A stretch of 64,000 bases of DNA from JBEVOS01 sp044226655 (GTDB taxonomy: Bacteria; Pseudomonadota; Alphaproteobacteria; Caulobacterales; Aquidulcibacteraceae): positions 186,001 through 250,000 of the forward strand of contig JBGAGO010000005.1 of NCBI GenBank assembly GCA_044226655.1, written 5' to 3'. The notes under the pieces are model-generated. The model searched no databases. It was not told the DNA's origin and saw nothing but the letters and a program-made list of their open reading frames with translations. Numbering within the stretch: the first letter of the stretch is position 1; the number at the start of each line of letters is the position of its first letter. A program made the translations under genes and the position numbers. This document shows positions 31,361 to 40,140 of the stretch, piece by piece.

Positions 31361-32403
31361 GCCGCGCAGGCCGCGAATTTCGCTTCAAGCTCGGCGCGGT
31401 CGAGATTGCGTCCGATGAACACCAGGCGCGACACGCGCGGCTCGCCTTCGTGCCAATCGCGCTGGGTGTCGCCTTCGATGATCATGTGCACGCCCTGAAC
31501 CACGAAGCGCTTCGGCTCGTCGGGGAAGGCGATGATGCCTTTGAGGCGCAGAATGTCCGGCCCGCGCGCCTGGGTGAAATCGTTCAGCCAGGGCAGCAGC
31601 TTGTTGGGATCGATCAGCTTGTCGCTCTTGAGCGAAACGCTGGCCACGCCGTTTTCCTCGATGTGATTGTGGTGGTGATGATCATGGTCGTGATCATGGT
31701 GGTCATGCCCATGATGATCATGGTCGTGGTGGTGATCGCAGCTGTTGTCGCAGTCGTGATCCGGGAGGAAATGCGGATCAAGCTCGGTCACGCGGTCGAG
31801 ATCGAAGGCGCCGACATCGAGGATGCGGTCGAGCGCGATTGCGCTGCGTTCGGTTCGGTAGACGCGCGCCGTCGGATTGATGGCGCGGATGCGGGCATCG
31901 ATCGCGCGCAATTCTTCGGGCGACACAAGATCGGTCTTGTTGAGCAGGATCACGTCCGCGAAGGCGATCTGCTCCTGCGCTTCCGGCGCGTCGGCGAGCC
32001 GCAGCGCCACATGCTTGGCGTCCACCACGGTCACGATGGCGTCGAGCTTGGTCTTGGCGCGCACCTCTTCATCGACAAAGAACGTCTGCGCCACCGGCGC
32101 GGGCTGGGCGAGGCCGGTGGTCTCGACCAGGATGGCGTCGAACCGCCCTTTGCGTTTCAGCAGCCCCTCGATGACGCGGATGAGATCGCCGCGCACCGTG
32201 CAGCACACGCAGCCATTGTTCATCTCGAACACTTCCTCGTCGGCGTCGACGATCAGATCGTTGTCGATCCCGATCTCGCCGAACTCGTTGACGATGACGG
32301 CGTATTTCTTGCCGTGGTCTTCCGAGAGGATGCGGTTGAGCAGGGTGGTCTTGCCGGCGCCGAGATAGCCGGTCAGCACGGTCACGGGGACGGGGTCAGA
32401 CAT
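31357..32403 (-). CDS. COG0523 family GTPase, zinc-chaperone-like (CobW/ZigA/ZNG1-type)
   Basis: 348 residues. Walker A LTGYLGAGKTTLLN (residues 10-23), the metal-binding CVCC (65-68) in NNGCVCCTVRGDL, the ETTGLAQPAPV switch and the guanine-specificity NKTD (LLNKTDLVS). Between G domain and C-terminal CobW_C domain is a histidine/aspartate-rich metal-binding run of about 40 residues (roughly 210-248). These features mark a zinc-delivering GTPase used under zinc limitation, though cobalt or nickel cannot be excluded. ATG at 32403; coupled to the WD40 gene. Confidence 0.9.
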   Translation of the reverse strand: MSDPVPVTVLTGYLGAGKTTLLNRILSEDHGKKYAVIVNEFGEIGIDNDLIVDADEEVFEMNNGCVCCTVRGDLIRVIEGLLKRKGRFDAILVETTGLAQPAPVAQTFFVDEEVRAKTKLDAIVTVVDAKHVALRLADAPEAQEQIAFADVILLNKTDLVSPEELRAIDARIRAINPTARVYRTERSAIALDRILDVGAFDLDRVTELDPHFLPDHDCDNSCDHHHDHDHHGHDHHDHDHDHHHHNHIEENGVASVSLKSDKLIDPNKLLPWLNDFTQARGPDILRLKGIIAFPDEPKRFVVQGVHMIIEGDTQRDWHEGEPRVSRLVFIGRNLDRAELEAKFAACAA

Positions 32404-32524
32404 GGGAATCCTGATTTGGCCTTCGCCCTTAGATAGCGCGCGCCGCGTCCGGCGCCAGCGCATCGCCCTTTCGGCCGCAGCCCATACCTCCTAATCTGGC
32501 CCCGCCTGAGGGAGGGCGGGGCCT

Positions 32525-34411
32525 ATGAAAAACCCATTCGTTCGCTGGGTGATCTTCATCCTGGGCGGCCTGGTCGCGCTGCTCCTGGTGGCGGCGGGCG
32601 TGCTCTTCTTCCTGCTGTCCCGCTACGACGCCAAAGCCGAGATCGAGCGCGCCGTGCTCCAGGCCACCGGCCGTCAGCTCACGATTACGGGCAATGTCGG
32701 GGTGACGTTCTATCCCGTGCTGGGCCTCAGCGCCGAAGGCGCCAGCCTCGCCAATGTCCAGGGCGGAAGGTCCCCGGCGCTGGTGTCGATCGAGAAGCTC
32801 TCCGTCGGCGTCGAACCCTGGCCGCTGGTGCGGCATCGCACCATCGTCGTGCATGAATTCGTGCTGGAGCAGCCGCGCATCGCGCTCGAGGTCGACGCCC
32901 AGGGCCGGCCGAACTGGATCCTCCAGCCCCGGCCATCCACGACGCCGCCGCGCCCCGGCGCGCCGCCCACCGCGCCGCAGGCTCCCAGCGAGCTCACCGT
33001 CAAGGACGTGCACGTCCGCAATGGCGAGATCAGCTATTTCGACGCCCGCCAAGCCGTCTCCTGGACCGCATCGGCCGTCACCGTCGACACCGCGATGACC
33101 AGCCTCGATCAGCCCGTCGCGCTGACGGGGGCGCTCACCTATGCCGGCCAGGTCGTGAACATCGATGCCCGCCTGGAAGCGCCGCGCGCCGTGATTCAGG
33201 GCCGCGACACCGGCATCGACGCGCGCATTCGCTCCGATCTCTTGACCGCGCATCTCACGGGCCGCGTGGCCGCCGCCACGGGTGGTTTTCAGGGCGATCT
33301 GGAAGCGTCGGGCCCCAGCCTGCGCCGCATGCTGGCCTGGCTCGTCGCGCCGGTGCAGGCGGGCTACGGCCTGGAAGCCTTCACCATCAACGGCAAGCTC
33401 ACCACCGGCTCGCATCAAGTGGCGTTCGAGAACGCCTCGCTCAGCATCGACGCGATCCGCGGACGCGGCGATTTCGTGCTCGAGGAATCGCGCGGCCATC
33501 CTTACGTCAGCGGCCGGCTCGAAATCTTCGATCTCGACATCAACCCCTATCTGGCCGCCGCCACGCAGCCGACGGCGGAGGCCGCGCAGATCGCCGAAGC
33601 CGCCGCCGCGCCGCGCCGCGCCATCGACGTGCAGACCGCGCCGACCGAGACGCCGTTCGATTTCAGCGGCCTCAAGGCCATCAACGCCGACCTCGAACTC
33701 ACAACTGGCACGCTCAAGGTTCAGCAAATCCAGACCCAGCGCGCGCAAATGTCCGTCGTGCTGAACGATGGCTATCTCGCCGCCACCATTCACAATGTGC
33801 AGCTCTATGGCGGCTCCGGCCACGGCCGCACCGAGATCGACGCCCGCACGCCCGATGTCCGCATCGTGCAGGAATTCGCGGCCGACCATCTCGACGCGCG
33901 CGGCTTCCTCACCGCCGCCATCGGCCTCACTTCGTTGTCTGGGCGCACGGAGGTGAACGTTGCGGTCCGCACGCAAGGACGCACCCAATCCCAGCTCATC
34001 GCCGCGCTCGATGGCCGGGTGTCGTTCGAACTCGTGCAAGGCACGCTCGACGGCGTCGATCTTGGCGGCGTGGCCACCACGATCCGCCGCGCGCTCAATA
34101 ATGAGCTGGTGTCGCCCAGCGCCCACACGACGCTCACCGGCATGAGCGCGACGTTCGCGATCGCCGATGGCGTGATGGCGAGCGATTCGCTCAGCTTCAA
34201 CACGCCCGATCTGCGCCTGCGCGGCCTTTCCGTGATCGACCTGCCGCAGCGAAACCTGGACATCCGCCTGGTGCCCCAGGGCGCGCTGCTGGCGATCCCG
34301 TTCCGGGTCCATGGGCCGTGGACGCAGCTTGGCTACGCCGCCGATCTCAATGGAACGGCCCTGCGCGCCCTGCAGCCGCGTGTTGCGGCGGTCCGCGCCG
34401 CCTCCCATTGA
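32525..34411 (+). CDS. AsmA-family protein
   Basis: 628 residues. One N-terminal membrane anchor (WVIFILGGLVALLLVAAGVL) followed by the AsmA beginning (LQATGRQLTITGNVGVTFYP, LSAEGASLAN). The C-terminal half has the AsmA_2 segment with LTSLSGRTEVNVAVRTQGRT, LDGRVSFELVQGTLDGVDLG and LPQRNLDIRLVPQG. AsmA-like proteins bridge the periplasm and are implicated in lipid transport and outer-membrane homeostasis. Single gene, convergent with nothing nearby; the cyclase-FGE gene follows after about 108 nt. Confidence 0.88.
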   Translation: MKNPFVRWVIFILGGLVALLLVAAGVLFFLLSRYDAKAEIERAVLQATGRQLTITGNVGVTFYPVLGLSAEGASLANVQGGRSPALVSIEKLSVGVEPWPLVRHRTIVVHEFVLEQPRIALEVDAQGRPNWILQPRPSTTPPRPGAPPTAPQAPSELTVKDVHVRNGEISYFDARQAVSWTASAVTVDTAMTSLDQPVALTGALTYAGQVVNIDARLEAPRAVIQGRDTGIDARIRSDLLTAHLTGRVAAATGGFQGDLEASGPSLRRMLAWLVAPVQAGYGLEAFTINGKLTTGSHQVAFENASLSIDAIRGRGDFVLEESRGHPYVSGRLEIFDLDINPYLAAATQPTAEAAQIAEAAAAPRRAIDVQTAPTETPFDFSGLKAINADLELTTGTLKVQQIQTQRAQMSVVLNDGYLAATIHNVQLYGGSGHGRTEIDARTPDVRIVQEFAADHLDARGFLTAAIGLTSLSGRTEVNVAVRTQGRTQSQLIAALDGRVSFELVQGTLDGVDLGGVATTIRRALNNELVSPSAHTTLTGMSATFAIADGVMASDSLSFNTPDLRLRGLSVIDLPQRNLDIRLVPQGALLAIPFRVHGPWTQLGYAADLNGTALRALQPRVAAVRAASH

Positions 34412-34519
34412 GGCGAACGGTACGCTGCAACGCACAATCTGCTTGCTCGGGGCGCGTTAGACCGCGACAGTGACCGCCGCGGGCCGGCTTGGCCCGTCGC
34501 TCGGCCGCTGGGGAGCTGA

Positions 34520-35974
34520 ATGAGCGAGGGCCAACAATCGGAGACGATCAAGCTTGCTTCGATCGTCTCAATCGACGTGTCGGGCTTTTCGAGCCTGTCC
34601 GAACGCGATCAGCGCCGCGCCGCGCGCCAGATCGAAGCCTTGCGCGCGCGCATCGAACAGGTCGCGTCTGCGCAGGGCGGGCGCATTTTCAACACGGCGG
34701 GCGACGGCTTCATGCTGGAATTCGCGGCCGCCGGGGCCGCGCTCGCCGCCATTCAGGATTTGCTCGATAAGCGCCCGAAGGGTGAGCCGCCGATCCGTGT
34801 GGGCGCCCATGTCGGCGATGTGATCGTCACCATCACCAATGATCTGCTCGGCCATGGCGTGAACGTGGCCGCGCGCCTGCAATCGCTGGCCGAACCGGGC
34901 TCTGCGCTGGTCTCCGGCGAGTTCCGCTCCATGGCGCGCAATTCGCCTCAAGCCGCGTTCCTCGCCAAGGGCCGCCAGCCGCTCGAAAACATCGATGAGC
35001 GCGTGCAGACCTTCGAAATTCTGTCGCGCCGGCGCCGCACGGCGCGCGTCTGGCAACGCGTCGGCTTCGGCGCGCTTGCAGCTGCGGTGATCGCCGTCGG
35101 CGCCGCCGGCTATTTCCTGGCCCCGACCGCGATCGCGATGGCGCGCGCGCATGGCTTCCTGGGCGGCGCACCGGTGGAGCAGACCGTTCAAGCCGCGCCT
35201 GCAACGGCCGCGCAGCTGGCCTCTGTCCTGGCTGCGCCCGAGGGGCCGCGATGGACGCCAGGCCAAACTTTCCGCGATTGCGAATCCTGCCCTGAAATGG
35301 TCGTCGTGCCCGGCGGCGGCTTCCTGATGGGCGCGGCCGCTTCCGAGCCCGGCTCGTTCGCGACGGAACGGCCCCAGCATCAGGTTGCGGTCCCGATGTT
35401 CGCGGCGTCCACGCATGAAATCACGTTTCAGGAATGGGATTCCTGCCTGGGCTCCGGCGGCTGCGGCGGATTTTCGCCGCCCGATCGCAGTTTTGGGCGC
35501 GGCCGCAAGCCCGTGCTCGGCGTGTCGTGGGACGATGCGCAAGCCTATGTCCGCTGGCTCAATGAGCGCACCGATTCCGCGCAATATCGCCTGCTGACGG
35601 AAGCGGAATGGGAATATGCCGCGCGCGCCGGCGCAACGACCGCCTATGCGACGGGCGCGCGTCTCAGCCGCGCCCAGGCCGTCTATGGCGGGCGCGCGCC
35701 GCTCGATGTCGGCAGCCGTCCGGCCAATGCGTTCGGCCTGTTCGACATGCACGGCAATGTTTGGGAATGGGTGGAGGATTGTTACGCGGCCAGCTACGCC
35801 AGCGCGCCGGTCGATGGCTCCGCCGTGGCGCCGGCCCGCTGCGCTGCGCGCGTCTACCGGGGCGGCGGCTTTGCCGATCAGGCCACAAATCTGCGCGCCG
35901 CCAATCGCCGCCGCGCCGCGCCCGGCGTGCGCGTCGGCGAGATCGGCTTCCGCATCGCCAAAACGTTGAACTGA
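34520..35974 (+). CDS. Class III adenylate/guanylate cyclase domain fused to an FGE-sulfatase-like domain
   Basis: 484 residues. Residues 10-170 are a class III cyclase homology domain: SIVSIDVSGFSSLSE with the first metal aspartate D19, FNTAGDGFMLEF with the second at D62, and HGVNVAARLQSLAEPG. A transmembrane helix follows (about 184-206, FGALAAAVIAVGAAGYFLA), then an FGE-sulfatase domain (about 260-484: MVVVPGGGFLMGA, STHEITFQEWDSC, RLLTEAEWEYAARAG, GLFDMHGNVWEWVEDCY, YRGGGFADQATNLRAANRR). The catalytic cysteine pair of true FGEs is missing, so the periplasmic part is probably a sensor or binding module. It could signal across the membrane to the cyclase. Confidence 0.85.
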   Translation: MSEGQQSETIKLASIVSIDVSGFSSLSERDQRRAARQIEALRARIEQVASAQGGRIFNTAGDGFMLEFAAAGAALAAIQDLLDKRPKGEPPIRVGAHVGDVIVTITNDLLGHGVNVAARLQSLAEPGSALVSGEFRSMARNSPQAAFLAKGRQPLENIDERVQTFEILSRRRRTARVWQRVGFGALAAAVIAVGAAGYFLAPTAIAMARAHGFLGGAPVEQTVQAAPATAAQLASVLAAPEGPRWTPGQTFRDCESCPEMVVVPGGGFLMGAAASEPGSFATERPQHQVAVPMFAASTHEITFQEWDSCLGSGGCGGFSPPDRSFGRGRKPVLGVSWDDAQAYVRWLNERTDSAQYRLLTEAEWEYAARAGATTAYATGARLSRAQAVYGGRAPLDVGSRPANAFGLFDMHGNVWEWVEDCYAASYASAPVDGSAVAPARCAARVYRGGGFADQATNLRAANRRRAAPGVRVGEIGFRIAKTLN

Positions 35975-35981
35975 AACGCGA

Positions 35982-36016
35982 AAGGGCGCGGGAGTGAGCC
36001 AACCTCCCGCGCCCTT
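35982..36016 (+). terminator. Hairpin terminator after the cyclase-FGE gene
   Basis: Perfect 13-bp stem AAGGGCGCGGGAG / CTCCCGCGCCCTT with a 9-nt loop. No long T-run follows, so termination efficiency is uncertain. Confidence 0.65.
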
Positions 36017-36099
36017 GCCCGCGCGTCGCTGGGGGTGATCGCTGGGGGCGACCGTCAAGCGCGGTTCTCGGATAATGCGCGAAGGCTTGCTTCTGCTCC

Positions 36100-36113
36100 G
36101 TGACCGCGGTCAC
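36100..36113. promoter_or_regulatory. CRP/FNR-like palindrome upstream of the Crp/Fnr gene
   Basis: GTGACCGCGGTCAC, a perfect 14-bp palindrome with the GTGA-N6-TCAC geometry of CRP sites, followed by A as in TCACA. It lies 33 nt upstream of the regulator's start, suggesting autoregulation. A cyclase domain protein is encoded just upstream. Confidence 0.6.
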
Positions 36114-36145
36114 AGTCAGCGCAGGCGAAATCAGGGGTGGACCGA

Positions 36146-36841
36146 ATGGCGGCGGTCAGCGCAGCAGATCTCACCGGGGCGGAGGCCGCTTTGGCCCGCT
36201 CCACCGTGTTTCGCGGTCTCTCGAATGAGGGCCGCGCCCGGCTCGCTGGGGCGGGGCTCATCATGGCGCTGGAGGCCGGCGGCCAGCTCTGCGTGAAGGG
36301 CGAGGTCGGCGATGCGCTCTTCGTCGTGATCGAGGGCGAGATTGAGGTGCGCGCCACCAGCGAAGGCGGGCGCGACGTGCGCATCGCGGCGCTCGGCGCG
36401 GGCAGCGTGATCGGCGATATGTCCGTGCTCGATGGCGGCCCGCGCTCGGCCGATATGGGCGCCATCCGCCGCTCGCGGCTTTTGAAGATCGGCCGCGACG
36501 CCGTGCTCGATACGCTCAAGGCCGAGCCCGCCGTGCTGATCGACCTCGTTGCGGAAATGAGCCGGCGCCTGCGCGCCACCGACGCCAAGCTCGAAGACGA
36601 AGCGCTGCTCGATTTGGGCGGCAAGCTCGCGCGGCTGCTGCTGCACGAAAGCGGCGCTGGCGATCGCGTCACGCTCACGCAAACCGAAATCGCGCGCCGC
36701 ATCGGCGCCTCGCGCGAAAAGGTGAACCGCAAACTGCACGAATGGTCCGAGGAAGGCTGGGTCAAGATCGACCGCTCCGGGACCAAGATCGTCCAGCGCG
36801 GCGAACTCAAAGCCATCATCGACGAGCTCTTGGCGCGGTGA
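36146..36841 (+). CDS. Crp/Fnr family transcriptional regulator
   Basis: 231 residues from ATG at 36146 (a GTG nine bases earlier is also possible). The cyclic-nucleotide-binding fold covers residues 15-130: LCVKGEVGDALFVVIEGEIE, IAALGAGSVIGDMSVLDGGP and RSADMGAIRRSRLLKI. The C-terminal HTH is TLTQTEIARRIGASREKVNR. No FNR-type cysteine cluster at the N terminus, so CRP-like nucleotide sensing is more likely than oxygen sensing; the phosphate-binding motif here reads GGPRSADM. The CRP-like palindrome upstream and the neighbouring cyclase fusion suggest a local cAMP-type circuit. Confidence 0.88.
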   Translation: MAAVSAADLTGAEAALARSTVFRGLSNEGRARLAGAGLIMALEAGGQLCVKGEVGDALFVVIEGEIEVRATSEGGRDVRIAALGAGSVIGDMSVLDGGPRSADMGAIRRSRLLKIGRDAVLDTLKAEPAVLIDLVAEMSRRLRATDAKLEDEALLDLGGKLARLLLHESGAGDRVTLTQTEIARRIGASREKVNRKLHEWSEEGWVKIDRSGTKIVQRGELKAIIDELLAR

Positions 36842-36849
36842 GCTCCTTT

Positions 36850-36952
36850 TCCTCCCCCTGCAAGGGGGAGGTCAGGAGGGGGTGAGTCACACACTCAAAA
36901 GGTCGAGCTTGTCGCTCACCCCCTCCCAGCCTCCCCCTTGCAGGGGGAGGAG
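36850..36952. repeat. GC-rich palindromic repeat, copy D (two facing arms)
   Basis: Left arm TCCTCCCCCTGCAAGGGGGA then GGTCAGGAGGGGGTGAGTCAC; right arm CTCACCCCCTCCCAGCCTCC then CCCTTGCAGGGGGAGGA, about 25 nt between them. Lies between the convergent Crp/Fnr and hydrolase genes. Confidence 0.88.
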
Positions 36953-36961
36953 CAGACGGCG

Positions 36962-37723
36962 CTACATCCCGTGCTTCCCCAAAAACGCCAGCACCGCCGC
37001 ATTGAACGCACTTGGCTGATCGATGTTCGAGGCATGGCCCGCATCGGCGATCACGAGCTTTTCCGCGTTCGGGATTTTCGCGGCCATGTAGTCGGCGGCG
37101 TTGAGATAGGGCGCGTCATTGGCGCCGACGATCACCAGCGACGGCTCGCGGATATCGGGCAGGGAATTGATCACGCGCGCGTCGCGCTGCGCGAGCATGC
37201 CGCGCGCCGCGCGCGCCAGGCCCAGCGCCGAGCGGTGCCGGCTCGCGCGCGTTTCCGCGCCGCGCAAGCCTTCTAGGCCCTTCTCCTCGAAGCGCGCGCC
37301 GGTTTTGCGCGCCGTCTCGTTCCAAGCGTCGCGCGCTGCATCATTGCGGAAGCCGGGGCCCGTATCGATGATGAGCAGCGCTTTGACGCGTTCGGGATGG
37401 GCGCGGCGAAACGCGAGCGACATGTAGCCGCCCAGGGATAGCCCGCCGATCACGGCTGTTTCGGCGCCGACCAGACCGAGCAGGGCGGCCATATCGCCGA
37501 CGGTCGCTTCCTCGCTGTAGCGCGTTTCGTCTTCGGGCACGTCGCTGCGGCCATGGCCGCGCATGTCCCAGAGGATGAGCATGTGGTCTTTCGCCAGCGG
37601 GCCGATCTGGCCTTCCCACATATGCGCCGTCGAGGAATAGCCGTGCGTCAGCAGGATCGCCGGGCCGCTTCCGTGCACCTCGTAATAAATCTCCACGCCG
37701 TCATCGCGCTTGAGCATCGCCAT
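36962..37723 (-). CDS. Alpha/beta hydrolase (enol-lactonase/esterase-like)
   Basis: 253 residues. Oxyanion region LTHGYSSTAHMWEGQI, LWDMRGHGRSDVP, nucleophile elbow GGLSLGGYM and the C-terminal His in IADAGHASNIDQP give a complete Ser-Asp-His arrangement. Best general likeness is to 3-oxoadipate enol-lactonases. Last gene of the acyl-CoA dehydrogenase operon (18 nt after the GFA gene). Confidence 0.85.
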   Translation of the reverse strand: MAMLKRDDGVEIYYEVHGSGPAILLTHGYSSTAHMWEGQIGPLAKDHMLILWDMRGHGRSDVPEDETRYSEEATVGDMAALLGLVGAETAVIGGLSLGGYMSLAFRRAHPERVKALLIIDTGPGFRNDAARDAWNETARKTGARFEEKGLEGLRGAETRASRHRSALGLARAARGMLAQRDARVINSLPDIREPSLVIVGANDAPYLNAADYMAAKIPNAEKLVIADAGHASNIDQPSAFNAAVLAFLGKHGM

Positions 37724-37741
37724 CTCGTCTCTCCCCTGACG

Positions 37742-38074
37742 CTAGCCCGGACCGCTTGTTTGCATGACGTGCGCCGCGCGGAAAATCGCCGGCTCCATCA
37801 TGCGCGCGTTGACGCCCATGCGCAGATAGCGCGCGTCGATCGCCATCCAATGCGTCGTGCATTTGCAGATCTTGCAGCTGTGGAAGGCGAGAACCTTGTG
37901 GTTCCAGACATAGCTTGCCGTCTCGCCAGTGATGCGCACGTGCGGCGCTTCGTAATAGGCCCAGAGCGCGCCCAGCCGTCGGCAGATCGAGCAGGTGCAA
38001 TCGTTGAGCTCGGTGGGCGGCGGCGCATCGATCGCGATCTGGACCGCGCCGCAATGGCATGAGGCGGCGATCAT
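37742..38074 (-). CDS. GFA/CENP-V family zinc protein
   Basis: 110 residues. The zinc ligands of the glutathione-dependent formaldehyde-activating (GFA) fold are visible: ASCHCGAVQI, NDCTCSICRRLG and HSCKICKCTTHW. Such proteins are carbon-sulfur lyase-like or bind glutathione adducts; the specific reaction is unknown. Six nt downstream of the enoyl-CoA hydratase gene and 18 nt upstream of the hydrolase gene, same operon. Confidence 0.88.
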   Translation of the reverse strand: MIAASCHCGAVQIAIDAPPPTELNDCTCSICRRLGALWAYYEAPHVRITGETASYVWNHKVLAFHSCKICKCTTHWMAIDARYLRMGVNARMMEPAIFRAAHVMQTSGPG

Positions 38075-38080
38075 ATCTTT

Positions 38081-38851
38081 CTAAGCTCCGGTGAAATTCC
38101 CAGGCCGCCGTTCGGTGACGGCGCGCACGCCTTCGGCGAAATCCTTGGTCTGTCTGAGCCAGCCCTGTTCCTTGAACTCGAGATCGGTCTGCGCCTTCAC
38201 CGCGGCCGCGATGCCGGCGCGCAAGGTGGCGCGCGTCGCCTGCACGGCGAGCGGGGCGTTTTCCGCGATCTCCGCCGCCAGTTCGAACGCCTGCGTCGCC
38301 AATTGATCGGGCTCCACGACCTTATCGACAAGGCCCATCGCGAGGGCTTCCTCGGCCTTGAAGCGCCGTCCGGTGAGGCACATCAGGCTCGCATTCCGTT
38401 CGCCGATGAGACGCGGCAAAGTGTGCGTGATGCCGAAGCCGGGATGAAAGCCGAGCTTCACGAAATTGGCGGTGAAGCGCGCATCGGTCGCCGCGATGCG
38501 ATGATCGGCCACCAGCGCCAGGCCCAGCCCCGCGCCCACCGCCGCGCCCTGCACCGCCGCCACGATCGGCTTCTTGGTTGAGAAGAGGCGCACCGCTTCG
38601 ACATAAAGATCGCTGATCCCCGCGCCGGCATTGGCGTTCGCCAGCCCCTGCGGGGCGACGAGATCGGCGCCCGCGCAGAAATTCTTGCCTTTGCTGGCCA
38701 GCACCAAAGCGCGCACGCCCTTGTCCTCGTCCAGCCGCTCGAACGCTTCGGCCAGCGCGCGGATGAGGCCCACGGTGACGTGATTGTTCGGCGGCCGGTC
38801 GATCGTGACGCTCGCCACATGGCCTTCGATGGCTATGCCGATTTCGCTCAT
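38081..38851 (-). CDS. Enoyl-CoA hydratase/isomerase family protein
   Basis: 256 residues of the crotonase fold. CoA-binding and oxyanion segment ALVLASKGKNFCAGADL and IVAAVQGAAVGAGLGLALVA; the second block is FVKLGFHPGFGITHTLPRL. The usual catalytic glutamates are not obvious in that block, so isomerase or hydrolase activity is possible. Overlaps the acyl-CoA dehydrogenase gene by 4 nt; second gene of the operon. Confidence 0.9.
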   Translation of the reverse strand: MSEIGIAIEGHVASVTIDRPPNNHVTVGLIRALAEAFERLDEDKGVRALVLASKGKNFCAGADLVAPQGLANANAGAGISDLYVEAVRLFSTKKPIVAAVQGAAVGAGLGLALVADHRIAATDARFTANFVKLGFHPGFGITHTLPRLIGERNASLMCLTGRRFKAEEALAMGLVDKVVEPDQLATQAFELAAEIAENAPLAVQATRATLRAGIAAAVKAQTDLEFKEQGWLRQTKDFAEGVRAVTERRPGNFTGA

Positions 38852-40014
38852 CGCCGTCCTCCCATCAGATTGCGCGCGATCACCATGCGGTGCACCTCGC
38901 TCGGCCCTTCATAGATGCGCTGCGTGCGCACTTGATTGGCGAACAGCTGCAGCGGCAATTCCTTGGTCATGCCCATGGCGCCGAAGCATTGCATGGCGTT
39001 GTCGACGACCTCCTGCGCCATCTCGGTGGCGAACACTTTGATCATCGACACTTCCTGGCGCGCCTCGCGGCCCGCATCGATTTTCCAGGCCGCATCATAG
39101 GTCATGAGCCGGCAGGCGTGGATATTCGTCGCCGCATCCGCCGCCCACCATTGCACCGCCTGCCGGTCCGACAGCCGCTGCCCGAAGGTCACGCGCTGGG
39201 GCGCATATGCGCACATCATGTCGAGCGCGCGCTGCGCGATGCCGACATTCCACGCCGCCATCTGCACGCGCCGCGTCGAGAGCCGCAATTGCATCGGCGC
39301 AAAACCTTGCCCTTCGACGCCAAGCAGTTTCGAGGCCGGCACGCGGCAATCTTCGAGCAGCACTTCATAAGTGAAGGCGCCGCCGATCATCGGAATGCGC
39401 CTGAGCACGTTGAAGCCCTTGGTGCCCTTGTCGACGATGAACGCAGAGATGCCGCCGCGCGCGCCCTTCTCCTTGTCCGTCACGGCCATGACGATGGTGA
39501 AATCGGCCTCCGCCGCGCGGCTCGTCCAGATCTTGTGGCCGTTGATCACCCACTCGTCGCCATCGCGCACCGCACGCGTGATCATGCCGGCGGGATCGGC
39601 GCCCGCGGCCGGTTCGGAAATGCCCATCGCCGACACCGTCTCGCCGCGCGCATAGGGCGCGAGATAATCCTGGCGCTGTTCTTCATTGGCCGTGCGCATC
39701 AGCATGCGCAGGTTCGGACTGTCCGGCGGCAACGTGTAGGGCACAATGGTTTTGCCGATCTCTTCCCAGACGCCGATCATGGCGATCGCGGGCAGATCAT
39801 GGCCCTCCATCTCGACCGGCGCATCGAGCCCCCAGAGCCCCAGCTTCTTCGACACCGCATCGAGATGGGCGCGTTCTTCTTTTGAGAGCCCCGCGCCTTG
39901 GCCCGCCGCCTCGCGCGCCAGCACGTTCTTTTCGAGCGGCATCAGCTCGTCTTTGACGAAGCGGGCCACGAGGTCCTGGAGCATGCGGTGTTCCTCGGCC
40001 AGCGCGAACTCCAT
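38848..40014 (-). CDS. Acyl-CoA dehydrogenase
   Basis: 388 residues from ATG at 40014 with GGGAGG upstream. FAD and substrate motifs ETVSAMGISEPAAGADPAGM, EWVINGHKIWTSRAAEADF, AYAPQRVTFGQRLSDRQAV and the C-terminal CFGAMGMTKELPLQ and RIYEGPSEVHR (candidate catalytic Glu) are typical. Oxidises an acyl-CoA at the alpha-beta position, passing electrons to ETF. First gene of a four-gene operon divergent from an IclR regulator. Confidence 0.92.
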   Translation of the reverse strand: MEFALAEEHRMLQDLVARFVKDELMPLEKNVLAREAAGQGAGLSKEERAHLDAVSKKLGLWGLDAPVEMEGHDLPAIAMIGVWEEIGKTIVPYTLPPDSPNLRMLMRTANEEQRQDYLAPYARGETVSAMGISEPAAGADPAGMITRAVRDGDEWVINGHKIWTSRAAEADFTIVMAVTDKEKGARGGISAFIVDKGTKGFNVLRRIPMIGGAFTYEVLLEDCRVPASKLLGVEGQGFAPMQLRLSTRRVQMAAWNVGIAQRALDMMCAYAPQRVTFGQRLSDRQAVQWWAADAATNIHACRLMTYDAAWKIDAGREARQEVSMIKVFATEMAQEVVDNAMQCFGAMGMTKELPLQLFANQVRTQRIYEGPSEVHRMVIARNLMGGRR

Positions 40015-40117
40015 GACGTCCTCCCTCAATCGTTGACCGCGAGCATAGCGTTGTGCGCCGCGCGCGGGACAGATAATAGCGGGGCCGAAGCGCGTTCCTA
40101 TCCGTGGGCCGCACTTA

Positions 40118-40127
40118 CACATATGTG
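40118..40127. promoter_or_regulatory. Palindrome in the ACAD/IclR divergent promoter
   Basis: CACATATGTG, a perfect 10-bp palindrome within TTACACATATGTGAAA, between the divergent genes and just before the IclR start. Likely the operator of the IclR regulator. Confidence 0.5.
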
Positions 40128-40140
40128 AAAAGGCCGAACC

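Noticed and set aside
31665..31755. Repetitive GTG/ATG/ATC run resembling a repeat array
   Set aside because: It is the coding sequence of the His/Asp-rich linker of the COG0523 GTPase, not a DNA repeat or CRISPR.
32429..34435. 668-codon open frame antisense to the AsmA gene
   Set aside because: The AsmA frame has a membrane anchor and family motifs; the antisense reading has none.
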